This document shows positions 49,498 through 58,282 of a stretch of DNA of 64,000 bases, piece by piece. The first letter of the stretch is position 1, and each line of letters opens with the position of its first letter. The stretch comes from JBEGHD01 sp049334165 (GTDB lineage Bacteria; Bacteroidota; Bacteroidia; Flavobacteriales_D; Sanyastnellaceae), in NCBI GenBank assembly GCA_049334165.1, contig JBEGHD010000006.1; one strand, 5' to 3'. The notes under the pieces were generated by a model. It saw nothing but the letters and a program-made list of their open reading frames with translations, did not search any database and was not told where the DNA came from. Made by a program: the position numbers and the translations under genes.

Positions 49498-50637
49498 GTG
49501 AAAATTGGAGTAAATACGCGGTTGTTGATTTCAGGAAAGCTGGATGGAATCGGTTGGTTCACTTTCGAAACCATGAAGCGGATCGTGAAGCAACATCCCG
49601 AGCATGATTTTTTCTTCTTTTTCGACCGACCCTACAGCGAGGAGTTTGTCTTTGCTGACAATGTTTACCCGGTGGTACTCACTCCCAAAGCCAGGCACCC
49701 GCTGGCTTTTGTTTACTGGTTTGAGTTCAGTGTGAAAAATGCGTTGAAAGCCCTCGGCTGTGATCTTTTTCTCTCGCCAGATGGATACGTTTCGTTGCGT
49801 ACTAAAGAGCCGACTCTATCGGTAATCCACGATCTAAACTTCGAACACTACCCGGCCGACTTGCCTTTTCACATTCGGATGTTTTACAGAACGATGTTTC
49901 CGAAATACGCTCGAAAGGCCGATCGGCTAGTTACTGTCTCAGAGTTTAGCAAGAGCGATATCGAAAAGCAGTACGGCATTTCACCATCAAAGATTGACGT
50001 GGCCTACAACGGAGTTAACGAAAGTTTTGCTCCGATTTCTGAAAGTCAGCAAGAGGAGTCCAGAAAGAAATTTGCAGAAGGAAAACGCTACTTCGTTTTT
50101 GTAGGTTCGCTGCATCCGCGGAAAAATATCTCTCGACTTTTCAAAGCATTCGATCAGTTTTCAAAAAATTCCAGAGAAGACATCCGGCTGGTGATTGTGG
50201 GTGAAAAGTATTATTGGAACGCTGATATGAAATCAGTTTTCGAGTCGATGGAATTTTCCGAAAGAGTGATGTTTAGCGGCAGGCTCAGTGCCGATGAATT
50301 GAAGGTTGCCACTGCCGGTGCCTTGTCGGTGGTTTACGTTCCTTACTTCGAAGGTTTTGGCATTCCCATTTTGGAAGGCTTCAAATGTGGAGTTCCGGTG
50401 ATCACCTCTAATGTAACGAGCATGCCGGAGGTAGCCGGAGATGCCGCTTTGTTGGTAGATCCATTTGATGTGAACTCCATTGCCGAGACGATGAAAAAAA
50501 TCGCAACGGACGAAGCCCTGCGCAAAGAGTTAATTCAAAAAGGAAGCGAACGTGTGAAACAATTTAGCTGGGATCTCACGGCTAAAAAGCTTTGGGGAAG
50601 TGTGGAGAAACTCGCCAGGCAAAAAAGGCTTCTTTAG
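49498..50637 (+). CDS. GT-B glycosyltransferase (family 4-like)
   Basis: 379 residues from GTG 49498 (VKIGVNTRLL). Starting there gives the usual beta-strand of the first Rossmann domain; the 37 residues upstream (from ATG 49387) overlap the flippase gene and are not domain-like. The C-terminal domain has VFVGSLHPRKNISRLFKAF (about 200), then EGFGIPILEGFKCGVPVITSN (about 285) with the E-x7-E motif of retaining GT4 enzymes, and a DVNSIAETMKKI helix. It transfers a sugar from a nucleotide donor, probably in the same surface glycan pathway. rnhB follows after 23 bp. Confidence 0.88.
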   Translation: MKIGVNTRLLISGKLDGIGWFTFETMKRIVKQHPEHDFFFFFDRPYSEEFVFADNVYPVVLTPKARHPLAFVYWFEFSVKNALKALGCDLFLSPDGYVSLRTKEPTLSVIHDLNFEHYPADLPFHIRMFYRTMFPKYARKADRLVTVSEFSKSDIEKQYGISPSKIDVAYNGVNESFAPISESQQEESRKKFAEGKRYFVFVGSLHPRKNISRLFKAFDQFSKNSREDIRLVIVGEKYYWNADMKSVFESMEFSERVMFSGRLSADELKVATAGALSVVYVPYFEGFGIPILEGFKCGVPVITSNVTSMPEVAGDAALLVDPFDVNSIAETMKKIATDEALRKELIQKGSERVKQFSWDLTAKKLWGSVEKLARQKRLL

Positions 50638-50647
50638 ATCTCTGTTT

Positions 50648-50655
50648 TATCTTTG
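50648..50655 (+). promoter_or_regulatory. Candidate -7 element TATCTTTG directly before rnhB
   Basis: Exact consensus match ending 5 bp before the rnhB ATG (50661). If active, the transcript would be leaderless or nearly so. No -33 is seen. Confidence 0.35.
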
Positions 50656-50660
50656 CAAAA

Positions 50661-51272
50661 ATGTCTTTAAAGCGATTTTACACGAAAGGAAAACTCGAAG
50701 CCGGTTGCGATGAAGCGGGCCGTGGATGCCTTGCAGGTCCGGTGGTTGCGGCAGCTGTAATTTTACCACCACGCGTTCGGTTTAGCGCGCTAAACGACTC
50801 CAAGCAGGTATCGTTGAACGACCGCAACAGACTACGAAAAGAAATCGAAAAGAAGGCAGTGAGCTGGGGTGTAGGCATTGTGTCGCCAGAAGAAATTGAT
50901 GAGATCAACATTCTCAACGCCTCGTTTCTGGCCATGCACCGCGCCATCGATCAGCTGAGCAATTCGCCAGAGTTGCTCTTAATTGATGGAAACCGGTTTA
51001 ACCCTTACAAGGAGCTCGACTACGAATGCATCATCAAAGGCGATTCAAAATTTCTTTCGATCGCTGCGGCTTCAATTCTAGCCAAAACTCACCGCGATGA
51101 GATCATGGAAAAGTACCACGAAAGTTATCCGGTTTATTCATTCCCTACCCACAAGGGTTATCCCACCAAAACACATCGAAAAGCCATAGAGGAGCACGGT
51201 CCATGTGCTATTCACAGAAAGAGTTTTCAGCTTTTACCTCGTCAGCTAAAGCTCGGATTCGACTGCCAGTAG
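50661..51272 (+). CDS. rnhB: Ribonuclease HII
   Basis: 203 residues from ATG 50661 (MSLKRFYT); an earlier in-frame ATG at 50592 lies inside the glycosyltransferase gene. Active-site acidic residues are in CDEAGRGCLAGPVVAAAVIL (about 14-33), the conserved SKQVSLNDR follows, ELLLIDGNRF supplies the third Asp, and AAASILAKTHRD is the typical helix. It nicks RNA in RNA/DNA hybrids, including single ribonucleotides. It is short but complete. The next gene has its own region 145 bp downstream. Confidence 0.96.
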   Translation: MSLKRFYTKGKLEAGCDEAGRGCLAGPVVAAAVILPPRVRFSALNDSKQVSLNDRNRLRKEIEKKAVSWGVGIVSPEEIDEINILNASFLAMHRAIDQLSNSPELLLIDGNRFNPYKELDYECIIKGDSKFLSIAAASILAKTHRDEIMEKYHESYPVYSFPTHKGYPTKTHRKAIEEHGPCAIHRKSFQLLPRQLKLGFDCQ

Positions 51273-51416
51273 AAGGTTTCGGAGTTTGGAAACATTGAGT
51301 TAACACAATATTCAATTAGCGTTAATTGTGAACTAACCCTGCGTTGATGATTCTGCTATTGCTTTGCAAGCGAATTCAAAACTCAAAAGAAATTTTAAAT
51401 CAAATTCTCTCAAACG

Positions 51417-52694
51417 ATGAAACTCAAAAGTAATCTAATCTTAGCTACAGTATTTGGAGCCTTTGCTGTACTTGCAACATCTTGCGCTAAGGAAGAAGGC
51501 TGTACAGATCCAACTGCTACTAACTACAACGCAGATGCCGAAGAAGATGACGGTTCTTGCGTTTACCCAGAGCCAGAAGAAGGTGAAGTTTTGGTGACTT
51601 CAAATATTTCTTCTGACACTGAGTGGACAAGCGATAATGTTTACATCCTCGGTGGACGTATCACAGTACTTGACGGTGCTACTCTCACAATTAATCCTGG
51701 TACTATCATTAAAGGTCAAGCTGGTGCAGGTCCAAATGCTACAGCTCTCTTGATTGCCAGAGGTGGCAAATTGATGGCTGATGGTGACCCGGATTTGCCG
51801 ATCATCTTTACTACTATTGCAGATGAGATCACTCCTGAGCAAGTTGCTGGTGGTGACTTTGCAAGCCCAAACCTGGATGCTAACACTCGTGGTTACTGGG
51901 GTGGACTTATCGTTCTCGGTAAAGCGCCAATCTCTGCTTCTAATGAAGCAGGAGATGATGTGAGCGAAGTTCAGATCGAAGGTATTCCAACTTCTGACCA
52001 AAACGGTCTTTACGGTGGAAACGAACCAGGAGACAACTCTGGTGTTCTGCGCCACATTTCTATTCGTCACGGTGGTTCTAACATCGGTGCAGGAAACGAA
52101 ATCAACGGTCTCACTCTTGGAGGTGTAGGTACTGGAACTGTTGTTGAAAACATCGAAGTAGTGGCAAACCAGGATGACGGTGTTGAATGGTTCGGTGGAA
52201 CTGTGAATGCTTCAAACATTGTAGTCTGGAACTGTGGTGATGATGGTCTTGACACTGACCAGTCTTGGGCAGGAACCGTAGATAATTTTGTTGTGTCAGG
52301 AGTGACAGGTCACTGCTTTGAGCTCGATGGTCCTGAAGGATCAATGCAAGCAGGTCACACTATCATGAACGGTACAGTTTACGCTTCAGCTGATGGCAAC
52401 AATTCTGAAGACCTTATCAATGTTGATGATAATTCAATCGTTGATCTCGAAAATATTTTTATCACAAACATCTTGGAGTCAGGTCAACAGGTATCAGAAG
52501 ATGACAACGTAGACCTTACTACTGTAAGCGGTGTTACTTTCTCAAATGTATTGCTCGATGTTCCGGCTGCAGACCTTGGTGATTACATCAATGGTCCAGC
52601 TCCAGCGGGAATTTCTGCAGGTGGTTCAGGCCAGGCTGATGTCTCTGTGTTTAATGGTTGGACGTGGGCCCAGCAAGCTGGAGTGTTCCAGTAA
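51417..52694 (+). CDS. Lipoprotein with probable parallel beta-helix, paired with a TonB receptor
   Basis: 425 residues. Lipoprotein signal ending LATSC (Cys 23). Residues ~28-50 are the short Cys-paired module GCTDPTATNYNADAEEDDGSC, found in many Bacteroidota surface proteins. The rest is Gly/Asn/Asp-rich with repeated short strands and turns (GGRITVLDGATLTINPGTIIKG, GVLRHISIRHGG, VVENIEVVANQDDGVEWFGGTVNASNIVVWNCGDDGLD), the pattern of a parallel beta-helix. A surface-binding or glycan-processing role is possible. It is followed by a strong terminator and then a TonB-dependent receptor, a common pairing. The upstream 145 bp has TTAACA and TTAATT in a partly symmetrical context (51300-51330) but no clean promoter. 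Confidence 0.78.
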   Translation: MKLKSNLILATVFGAFAVLATSCAKEEGCTDPTATNYNADAEEDDGSCVYPEPEEGEVLVTSNISSDTEWTSDNVYILGGRITVLDGATLTINPGTIIKGQAGAGPNATALLIARGGKLMADGDPDLPIIFTTIADEITPEQVAGGDFASPNLDANTRGYWGGLIVLGKAPISASNEAGDDVSEVQIEGIPTSDQNGLYGGNEPGDNSGVLRHISIRHGGSNIGAGNEINGLTLGGVGTGTVVENIEVVANQDDGVEWFGGTVNASNIVVWNCGDDGLDTDQSWAGTVDNFVVSGVTGHCFELDGPEGSMQAGHTIMNGTVYASADGNNSEDLINVDDNSIVDLENIFITNILESGQQVSEDDNVDLTTVSGVTFSNVLLDVPAADLGDYINGPAPAGISAGGSGQADVSVFNGWTWAQQAGVFQ

Positions 52695-52737
52695 ATTGTA
52701 GAAAACTGAAAACAAAGTTTCAATACAAATCCAATAC

Positions 52738-52777
52738 AGCAGACTTGTGGAAAATCCGCAAGTCTGCTTTTCTATTT
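52738..52777 (+). terminator. Terminator or processing hairpin between lipoprotein and TonB receptor genes
   Basis: 13 bp stem AGCAGACTTGTGG (52738-52750) / CCGCAAGTCTGCT (52756-52768) with one G-T pair and a 5 nt loop, followed by TTTCTATTT. Confidence 0.8.
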
Positions 52778-52804
52778 AACCTAACAATTTTCAACTCAAT
52801 TAAA

Positions 52805-55705
52805 ATGAGGTTTTTAGCGACTGCTTTTTTTGTTCTGTCAGCAATTTTTGCTCAAGCGCAAAAAGGAACGATCAATGGAACTGTCATCGAAGACTCCAAT
52901 GGTCAGCCTATCATTGGAGCCACAGTTATGATAGAGGGTACCTCCAACGGATCCTACACCGATTTGGACGGAAATTTTTCCATAAAGGTGGAGCCTGGTG
53001 TATACAATTTGAAAGTGTCTTTTATATCTTTTCAAACCCTCACTGTCGAAGGTGTTGAGGTAGATGCTGGAGAAACGACTACGCTTTCGCGTATTCGGCT
53101 CAAAGTGAGCAGCCAGCAGCTAGAAGCTGCTGTTGTTACGGCCGAAGCTACCCGGAAATCGGAAGAAGCTCTGATGACTGTGAAGCGTAAGTCCGTTGTT
53201 ATGATGGACGGTATTTCATCCGAGAAAATGGCAATGACTGGTGATGGAACCGCTGTTGAAGCTGCGAAGAGAGTAACCGGTGTTTCTATAGAAGGAGGGA
53301 AATACGTTTACGTCAGAGGACTTGGCGATCGCTACTCAAAAACTACATTGAACGGAGTGGATGTTCCGGGTCTGGATCCAGACAAGAACACCATCCAAAT
53401 GGACATCTTCCCCACAAGTCTTATAGACAACATTACAGTCAACAAAAACTTCACTGCCGACATGCCGGCTGACTTTACCGGAGGATTATTGAACATCGAA
53501 ACAAAAAGTTTTCCAGATGAAAAGTTCCTTAATGTGAATGCAGGAATTGGGTACAATCCTAGTATGCATTTCAACTCAGACTACCTGGCTTATGAAGGGG
53601 GGGCAACGGACTTTCTGGGTTTTGACGATGGTACGAGAGCATTGCCAGCGGGAGCCGGAGGTGCTAATATTCCAACTCCGTTGAACTCTGAACCTCAGCA
53701 GGTGAATAATTTTGTAAGAAGGTTTAGTCCGCAATTGGCTGCAGAGCGCCAGACAAGTCTAATGGATTTCAGTGCTGGTGTTTCTTTCGGAAATCAGATT
53801 GATATCAGCAAAGGTGAGGAAGGCGAAACAGGCTATCAACCAAAGCTCGGATACGTCTTTGCACTTACTTACAAAACTGATTATCGCTACTACGATGATG
53901 TGAAGTATGGTGAATATCAAAAACCAATTTCCTCAGATGAGACCGAGCTTGTCTACGCTACTGTGCAGGAAGGAGAGCTTGGTGAACGGAGTGTACTTGG
54001 TGGAATTCTTGGAGGATTGGCCTACAAAACCAGAAACTCAAAATATCGTTTGACGGCTATGCGTCTGCAAAGCGGAACGAGTCGTGCAGGTATTTTCCAG
54101 ATAGATAACAGTGGTTCTGCAGTGGGCCAATCTGGATATTTTGCCGAGTCGCATAACCTGGAGTACAACGAACGTTCGCTGAACAATCTTTTGATTAACG
54201 GAACACATTATTTGGACGAATCAGGTTGGGAAATCGATTGGCGACTTTCCCCAACAATTTCGACCGGAGACGATCCAGATATTCGTAAAACAGCATTTAC
54301 GCAAACCCAGGTAGATACTTCATTTATCGCTGGAGCTGGTGGTAACCCATCTCGCATCTGGCGATCACTAATAGAGCTGAACGCTACTGCCAAAATTGAT
54401 GTGACCAAAGAGTACAAGTTGCTTGAAAAGGATGCGAAACTGAAATTCGGAGCGAGTCATACATACAAGCAAAGGGACTATGAAATTTTGGCCTACGACA
54501 TTCAGTTCAACACCAATCAGGATTGGCCAAATCCTCATCCTTCTGAGGTTCTTGATCCAGAGAACTTGTATCCAAATACTCCGAACTCAGTCTATTATCA
54601 AAGTCAGAATGCCTCGCCTAATCCGAATGCCTACGAAAGTAATGTTCACAACACAGGAGCATACGTTTCTAACGAGTTTGAGCCTTTCGATCGCTTGAAT
54701 ACAATTGTTGGACTTAGAGTTGAGAACTACGTGCAACGACACACCGGACGCGATCAAAATTTTGCTCAAGGTAATCCTGATGGTCAAAACCTGGTCAATG
54801 ATAAAGTACTTGAGTCACTCGACTTCTTTCCATCAGCCATTGCCATTTTTGAACTCAACGAGATGCAAAACCTGAGAGGTTCTTACTCTCGCACGATTGC
54901 GCGTCCTTCTTTTAAGGAGTTGTCTTTTGCACAGATCCTCGATCCTATCACAAACAGATTCTTCAACGGTGCCTTGTTTGCCTACGAAGGTTCATGGGAT
55001 GGAAACCTCACTTCTACAAGAATCGACAACTTCGACTTGCGTTGGGAGCTTTTCCAGGAAAGAGGACAACTCTTTTCTGTGAGTGCTTTCTACAAAACAT
55101 TTGATAATCCAATTGAGTTGGTTCGTATCCCGGAGCAACAGACCAGCACAGAGTATCAGCCGCGAAACGTAGGAGACGGAAGTCTATATGGAGTTGAGTT
55201 CGAAGTCAGAAAAACATTGGAATTCCTTTCTCCGAAACTCGAAAACTTCAGTGTGTCTGGAAACCTCACACTCGTGGAATCACAAATCGACATGACGCTC
55301 ACTGAGTTCAATGCACGCCTGACTTATGAAAAAGACGGCCAAACAATTGATGACTCACGTCAGATGGCTGGCCAGGCTCCATGGGTAATCAACGGTGGAC
55401 TTTCCTATGGCAATACCGAAAATGGAATCGATGCCGGAATTTACTACAATGTAAAAGGGCCTACTCTCCACATCGTAGGTTCGGGTCTGTTCCCAGATAT
55501 CTACCAGGAGCCATTTCACAGCTTGAATGTGAGCTTCAGAAAAACATTGGGTGAAGAAGGAAACACGAGCATTGATTTTAATGCTTCAAACCTACTCAAC
55601 GATAGAAGAGAGATTTTCTATCAGTCGTACGAAGCGCAAGAGCAAATATTTACAAGCTTCAACCCTGGGGTTGCCGTAAGTTTGGGTATTAGCCACAAGT
55701 TTTAA
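52805..55705 (+). CDS. TonB-dependent outer-membrane receptor
   Basis: 966 residues from ATG 52805; the 49 residues before it run through the terminator hairpin and are not used. Signal peptide MRFLATAFFVLSAIFAQAQ. A carboxypeptidase-regulatory-like domain (about 22-105; GTINGTVIEDSNGQPIIGATV) is followed by the plug (about 125-280; VYVRGLGDRYSKTTLNGVDVPGL) and a 22-strand barrel ending in SLGISHKF. The YVRGLGDRY motif in the plug belongs to the TonB-receptor family that imports unknown substrates, not the SusC type, and no SusD gene is present. The lipoprotein gene directly upstream is the likely partner. Substrate unknown. Confidence 0.9.
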   Translation: MRFLATAFFVLSAIFAQAQKGTINGTVIEDSNGQPIIGATVMIEGTSNGSYTDLDGNFSIKVEPGVYNLKVSFISFQTLTVEGVEVDAGETTTLSRIRLKVSSQQLEAAVVTAEATRKSEEALMTVKRKSVVMMDGISSEKMAMTGDGTAVEAAKRVTGVSIEGGKYVYVRGLGDRYSKTTLNGVDVPGLDPDKNTIQMDIFPTSLIDNITVNKNFTADMPADFTGGLLNIETKSFPDEKFLNVNAGIGYNPSMHFNSDYLAYEGGATDFLGFDDGTRALPAGAGGANIPTPLNSEPQQVNNFVRRFSPQLAAERQTSLMDFSAGVSFGNQIDISKGEEGETGYQPKLGYVFALTYKTDYRYYDDVKYGEYQKPISSDETELVYATVQEGELGERSVLGGILGGLAYKTRNSKYRLTAMRLQSGTSRAGIFQIDNSGSAVGQSGYFAESHNLEYNERSLNNLLINGTHYLDESGWEIDWRLSPTISTGDDPDIRKTAFTQTQVDTSFIAGAGGNPSRIWRSLIELNATAKIDVTKEYKLLEKDAKLKFGASHTYKQRDYEILAYDIQFNTNQDWPNPHPSEVLDPENLYPNTPNSVYYQSQNASPNPNAYESNVHNTGAYVSNEFEPFDRLNTIVGLRVENYVQRHTGRDQNFAQGNPDGQNLVNDKVLESLDFFPSAIAIFELNEMQNLRGSYSRTIARPSFKELSFAQILDPITNRFFNGALFAYEGSWDGNLTSTRIDNFDLRWELFQERGQLFSVSAFYKTFDNPIELVRIPEQQTSTEYQPRNVGDGSLYGVEFEVRKTLEFLSPKLENFSVSGNLTLVESQIDMTLTEFNARLTYEKDGQTIDDSRQMAGQAPWVINGGLSYGNTENGIDAGIYYNVKGPTLHIVGSGLFPDIYQEPFHSLNVSFRKTLGEEGNTSIDFNASNLLNDRREIFYQSYEAQEQIFTSFNPGVAVSLGISHKF

Positions 55706-55763
55706 AGAATAGTACACTGCAAGAGATGTCTTCTTAAAAGGCATCATACATTTCCCCCAAGTG

Positions 55764-55791
55764 AAAGCCGGTTCAGATGTGAGCCGGCTTT
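55764..55791 (+). terminator. Terminator after the TonB receptor gene
   Basis: Stem AAAGCCGG (55764-55771) / CCGGCTTT (55784-55791) with a 12 nt loop, followed by more Ts. Confidence 0.85.
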
Positions 55792-55889
55792 TTGCTTTAC
55801 TCGATTTTAGCAAACTTTAGAATTCAAAACACGGGTTTTTCTTTGGCTTCCCTTATGTTTGAGAAGACCGTTTGAGAATTGGCTTAACC

Positions 55890-56699
55890 ATGAAAATCTA
55901 CACTCCCGTTTTAGTTTGCCTTTTTGTTTTCAGTTCTTGGTGTCTCAAAGCTCAGTCGGAATTGATTTTTGTCTGCGACTCGACTACCAGGGAGCCAATT
56001 TCGTTTGCAACCATTGCCGGTGATACATCGGGGTTTTATTCTCACGTTGACGGCAGTTTTCCTCGTGAGCTTCTCACTGAGGAAGAATACCGCGTGACGT
56101 GCATTGGTTACCACCCGAAGACTTTGAAAACCTATTCTGTCCGCGACACGTTCTTTCTCGCTCCATCTCAAGTGCAGCTCGATGAAGCTGTGGTGAAAGG
56201 TGAGTATGAGACTTATGAAATTGGGTATCATGACTTGGCTTCCTCAGATCATTCATTTGTCGGTACCAATTACATTACAGCAGTTCTTGTAACCTCAACT
56301 AATCAAAGAAGGCAAATAGTAGAGGAGATAATAATTCCATTTAATCGTCTCAGGAAAGGTGATCGATTCACAGTCTTTCTCTTTTCAGTTAATGAAAAAG
56401 GTAATCCTGGGGAACTGATTTTTGAAAAGGAAATTCATTATGAGAATAGAAGAAATGAATTTAGACTGGACATCCAGGAATACGGAATTCAGCTCCCTAG
56501 GGAAGGTGTCTTTCTAGGAGTTTCGCTTTTCTCAAAGGATGAGGAGTACCGAATGTGGCAAAGTCCGGCAGCTCCTGCCACTACCAAAATTTATGAGGAA
56601 CTGACTTTTCTTTTTAGCCATAACGAATGGCACCCACTAAAAGGATTTGAAGTGGAATATTGGAATCTGGCCGTTGGATTAACTGTTAGACCTTTTTAA
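55890..56699 (+). CDS. Exported protein with a carboxypeptidase-regulatory-like domain
   Basis: 269 residues from ATG 55890. Signal peptide MKIYTPVLVCLFVFSSWCLKAQ. Residues ~25-90 look like a CarboxypepD_reg-like (prealbumin-type) fold: FVCDSTTREPISFATIAGD, SHVDGSFPRELL, VTCIGYHPKTL. The remainder (about 95-269) is beta-rich with an IIIPFNRLRKGDRFTVFLF strand pair. No TonB plug or barrel follows, so it is a stand-alone version. A TTG 18 bp upstream is a weaker start. Function unknown; it may bind a surface protein or glycan. Confidence 0.68.
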   Translation: MKIYTPVLVCLFVFSSWCLKAQSELIFVCDSTTREPISFATIAGDTSGFYSHVDGSFPRELLTEEEYRVTCIGYHPKTLKTYSVRDTFFLAPSQVQLDEAVVKGEYETYEIGYHDLASSDHSFVGTNYITAVLVTSTNQRRQIVEEIIIPFNRLRKGDRFTVFLFSVNEKGNPGELIFEKEIHYENRRNEFRLDIQEYGIQLPREGVFLGVSLFSKDEEYRMWQSPAAPATTKIYEELTFLFSHNEWHPLKGFEVEYWNLAVGLTVRPF

Positions 56700-56732
56700 A
56701 ACTGTTTGAAGATTTAATTTCTTTCTCTTGAA

Positions 56733-57614
56733 TTATTGCAACAGACGAATTCCTTGAGCAAATCTGGGGATTCTCTCAGCAAAAGCCCTCAGCGTATCTC
56801 TCCTTGCAAAGAGAATGTAGCCCAACGTCATAGCTGCAGAGAAGAAGTAAAGGCTCATCACTACCGCAATGAAAAGATGGAAGCCGAGTCCCATCAAAAG
56901 GAAAACTCTTTTGGTAGGCTTTATCCAAATAAAAATTGGAACGAGCGTTTGGTAGGCTAGTCCCAGGTAAGTCATCGCGGCTGTAATTGCCGGGTATTGA
57001 AGCAGGAATTCAGCAATTGGGTGGTCTCCGTACATGTCGAGACTCAGCGAATAGTACATAGCTGTGCCATCGAGCCATTGGTCACCGCGCCATTTTGCAA
57101 GAGCGGCAATAAAATAGATTAAACAAACCTGTACCATGCAAGCCCACACGCCAAAGTTTGAGAGCATCACCAGAATTCGATTTCGATAGCGCAAGTTGAC
57201 CACAATCAGGTAGGCCGAAAACAGCATAATTACCAAAAATCCTGCGTTGACTGAATAGTGCGCACCGAAGTAAAACATCATCATAGTTAGGTAAACTACA
57301 ATCCGTGGAAAGTAGGAAATTCGCTCCCACATAGATAGTACACAAGCTACCAGGTGAACCCACAGAATGGCCTGAGCCCAACCAGGGTGATAAGATAGAA
57401 AGTAGGCTTTGTTCACGATAAACCCAGGACGTCCGCTGTTAGTTGTAATAAGTGCATCCTCACCATACATGATTTGAAAGTCATTCCAATGGTAAAGCCA
57501 AAAAGCAATCATCCAGAGGTAGACCAGTCTGGAGAAAATCCAGGTCGCTATCGGCTTGTAATTGGACTCACCAATTGCATCTAATTTGTCAAAAAGTTTC
57601 CCTTTCCAACTCAT
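56733..57614 (-). CDS. HTTM-domain membrane protein (vitamin K gamma-carboxylase-like)
   Basis: 293 residues, six or more membrane helices. Segments such as WIFSRLVYLWMIAFWLYHW (about 24-42), WAQAILWVHLVACVLSMWE (about 78-96), YLTMMMFYFGAHYSVNAGFLVIMLFSAYL (about 108-136) and WLDGTAMYYSLSLDMYG (about 178-194) match the HTTM domain, related to the membrane part of vitamin K-dependent gamma-carboxylase. The soluble carboxylase domain is absent, so activity is unknown. It overlaps the upstream gene by 4 bp (ATGA) and forms a pair with it. Confidence 0.82.
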   Translation of the reverse strand: MSWKGKLFDKLDAIGESNYKPIATWIFSRLVYLWMIAFWLYHWNDFQIMYGEDALITTNSGRPGFIVNKAYFLSYHPGWAQAILWVHLVACVLSMWERISYFPRIVVYLTMMMFYFGAHYSVNAGFLVIMLFSAYLIVVNLRYRNRILVMLSNFGVWACMVQVCLIYFIAALAKWRGDQWLDGTAMYYSLSLDMYGDHPIAEFLLQYPAITAAMTYLGLAYQTLVPIFIWIKPTKRVFLLMGLGFHLFIAVVMSLYFFSAAMTLGYILFARRDTLRAFAERIPRFAQGIRLLQ

Positions 57615-58192
57615 GGATTAGTGCTGATTGCCGGTAAAACAAAAGTGCGTTCATCGCCTTCTTCTCCTGGGGGAGCAATTTTTCGAAAATGAAACTTGAG
57701 TTGCAGGCTGTCCGCCCTGGCTCCATCCGACTCCAACTTATGGTGTTGGGCGATGTAGCGCCAAATGTGGAAGAACCTCCGGGTATTCATCACCGCGTCA
57801 AATTTTGGCTCACCATCCTCGTAATAGAGTCTCTTACTAAAATCGCTCTGGACTTTTGTGGTCATTTTCTTGGGAACATAAAAGAGGGGCTTGCTTGTTC
57901 TTCCTTTCAGTTCATAGGGTGAAACCCAGTCGCTCCAACCCGACTCTTCATTCCAATGACGATAGTGGATTGTGGGTTCAGTGGTTTTAATATTCGGTGC
58001 AAACAGCTCCCAACCCTGATAGAATAGTGGCAACGAATACTGCTGGCTGATGTGGTAAGCCTTGGGATTGATCCACTCATGAGGCAAGCAGAAGACAGTG
58101 ATCAGGACAAAATGCAGCACAAAAAAGCCGCCTGCTCCAAGGGTCAGGAGGCGGTAAAACCAAATGCGTTTTTCAGATGAACTTTTCTTCAA
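57611..58192 (-). CDS. DUF5819-like membrane-anchored partner of the HTTM protein
   Basis: 193 residues. One N-terminal membrane helix (about 12-32, FYRLLTLGAGGFFVLHFVLI), then a soluble domain starting SLPLFYQGWELFAPNIKTTEP, the F-x-Q-x-W-x-L-F-A-P pattern of DUF5819 family proteins. Beta-like segments follow (TIHYRHWNEESGWSDWVSP, KPLFYVPKKM, LQLKFHFRKIAP). The pair with HTTM proteins is recurrent in Bacteroidota as I recall it. Translational coupling (ATGA overlap) suggests a membrane complex. Confidence 0.65.
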   Translation of the reverse strand: MKKSSSEKRIWFYRLLTLGAGGFFVLHFVLITVFCLPHEWINPKAYHISQQYSLPLFYQGWELFAPNIKTTEPTIHYRHWNEESGWSDWVSPYELKGRTSKPLFYVPKKMTTKVQSDFSKRLYYEDGEPKFDAVMNTRRFFHIWRYIAQHHKLESDGARADSLQLKFHFRKIAPPGEEGDERTFVLPAISTNP

Positions 58193-58234
58193 GAAACGTG
58201 TGATTTACACTGAGGTTGATAAAGCTTTTTCAAA

Positions 58235-58265
58235 GTTACATATTTGCCGGGATAAATTAATTTTG
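58235..58265 (+). promoter_or_regulatory. Promoter of the fumarylacetoacetase gene
   Basis: GTTA (58235-58238), 19 bp spacer, TAATTTTG (58258-58265), ending 17 bp before the ATG at 58283. Confidence 0.6.
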
Positions 58266-58282
58266 CTAAAAAAACAGATTCA

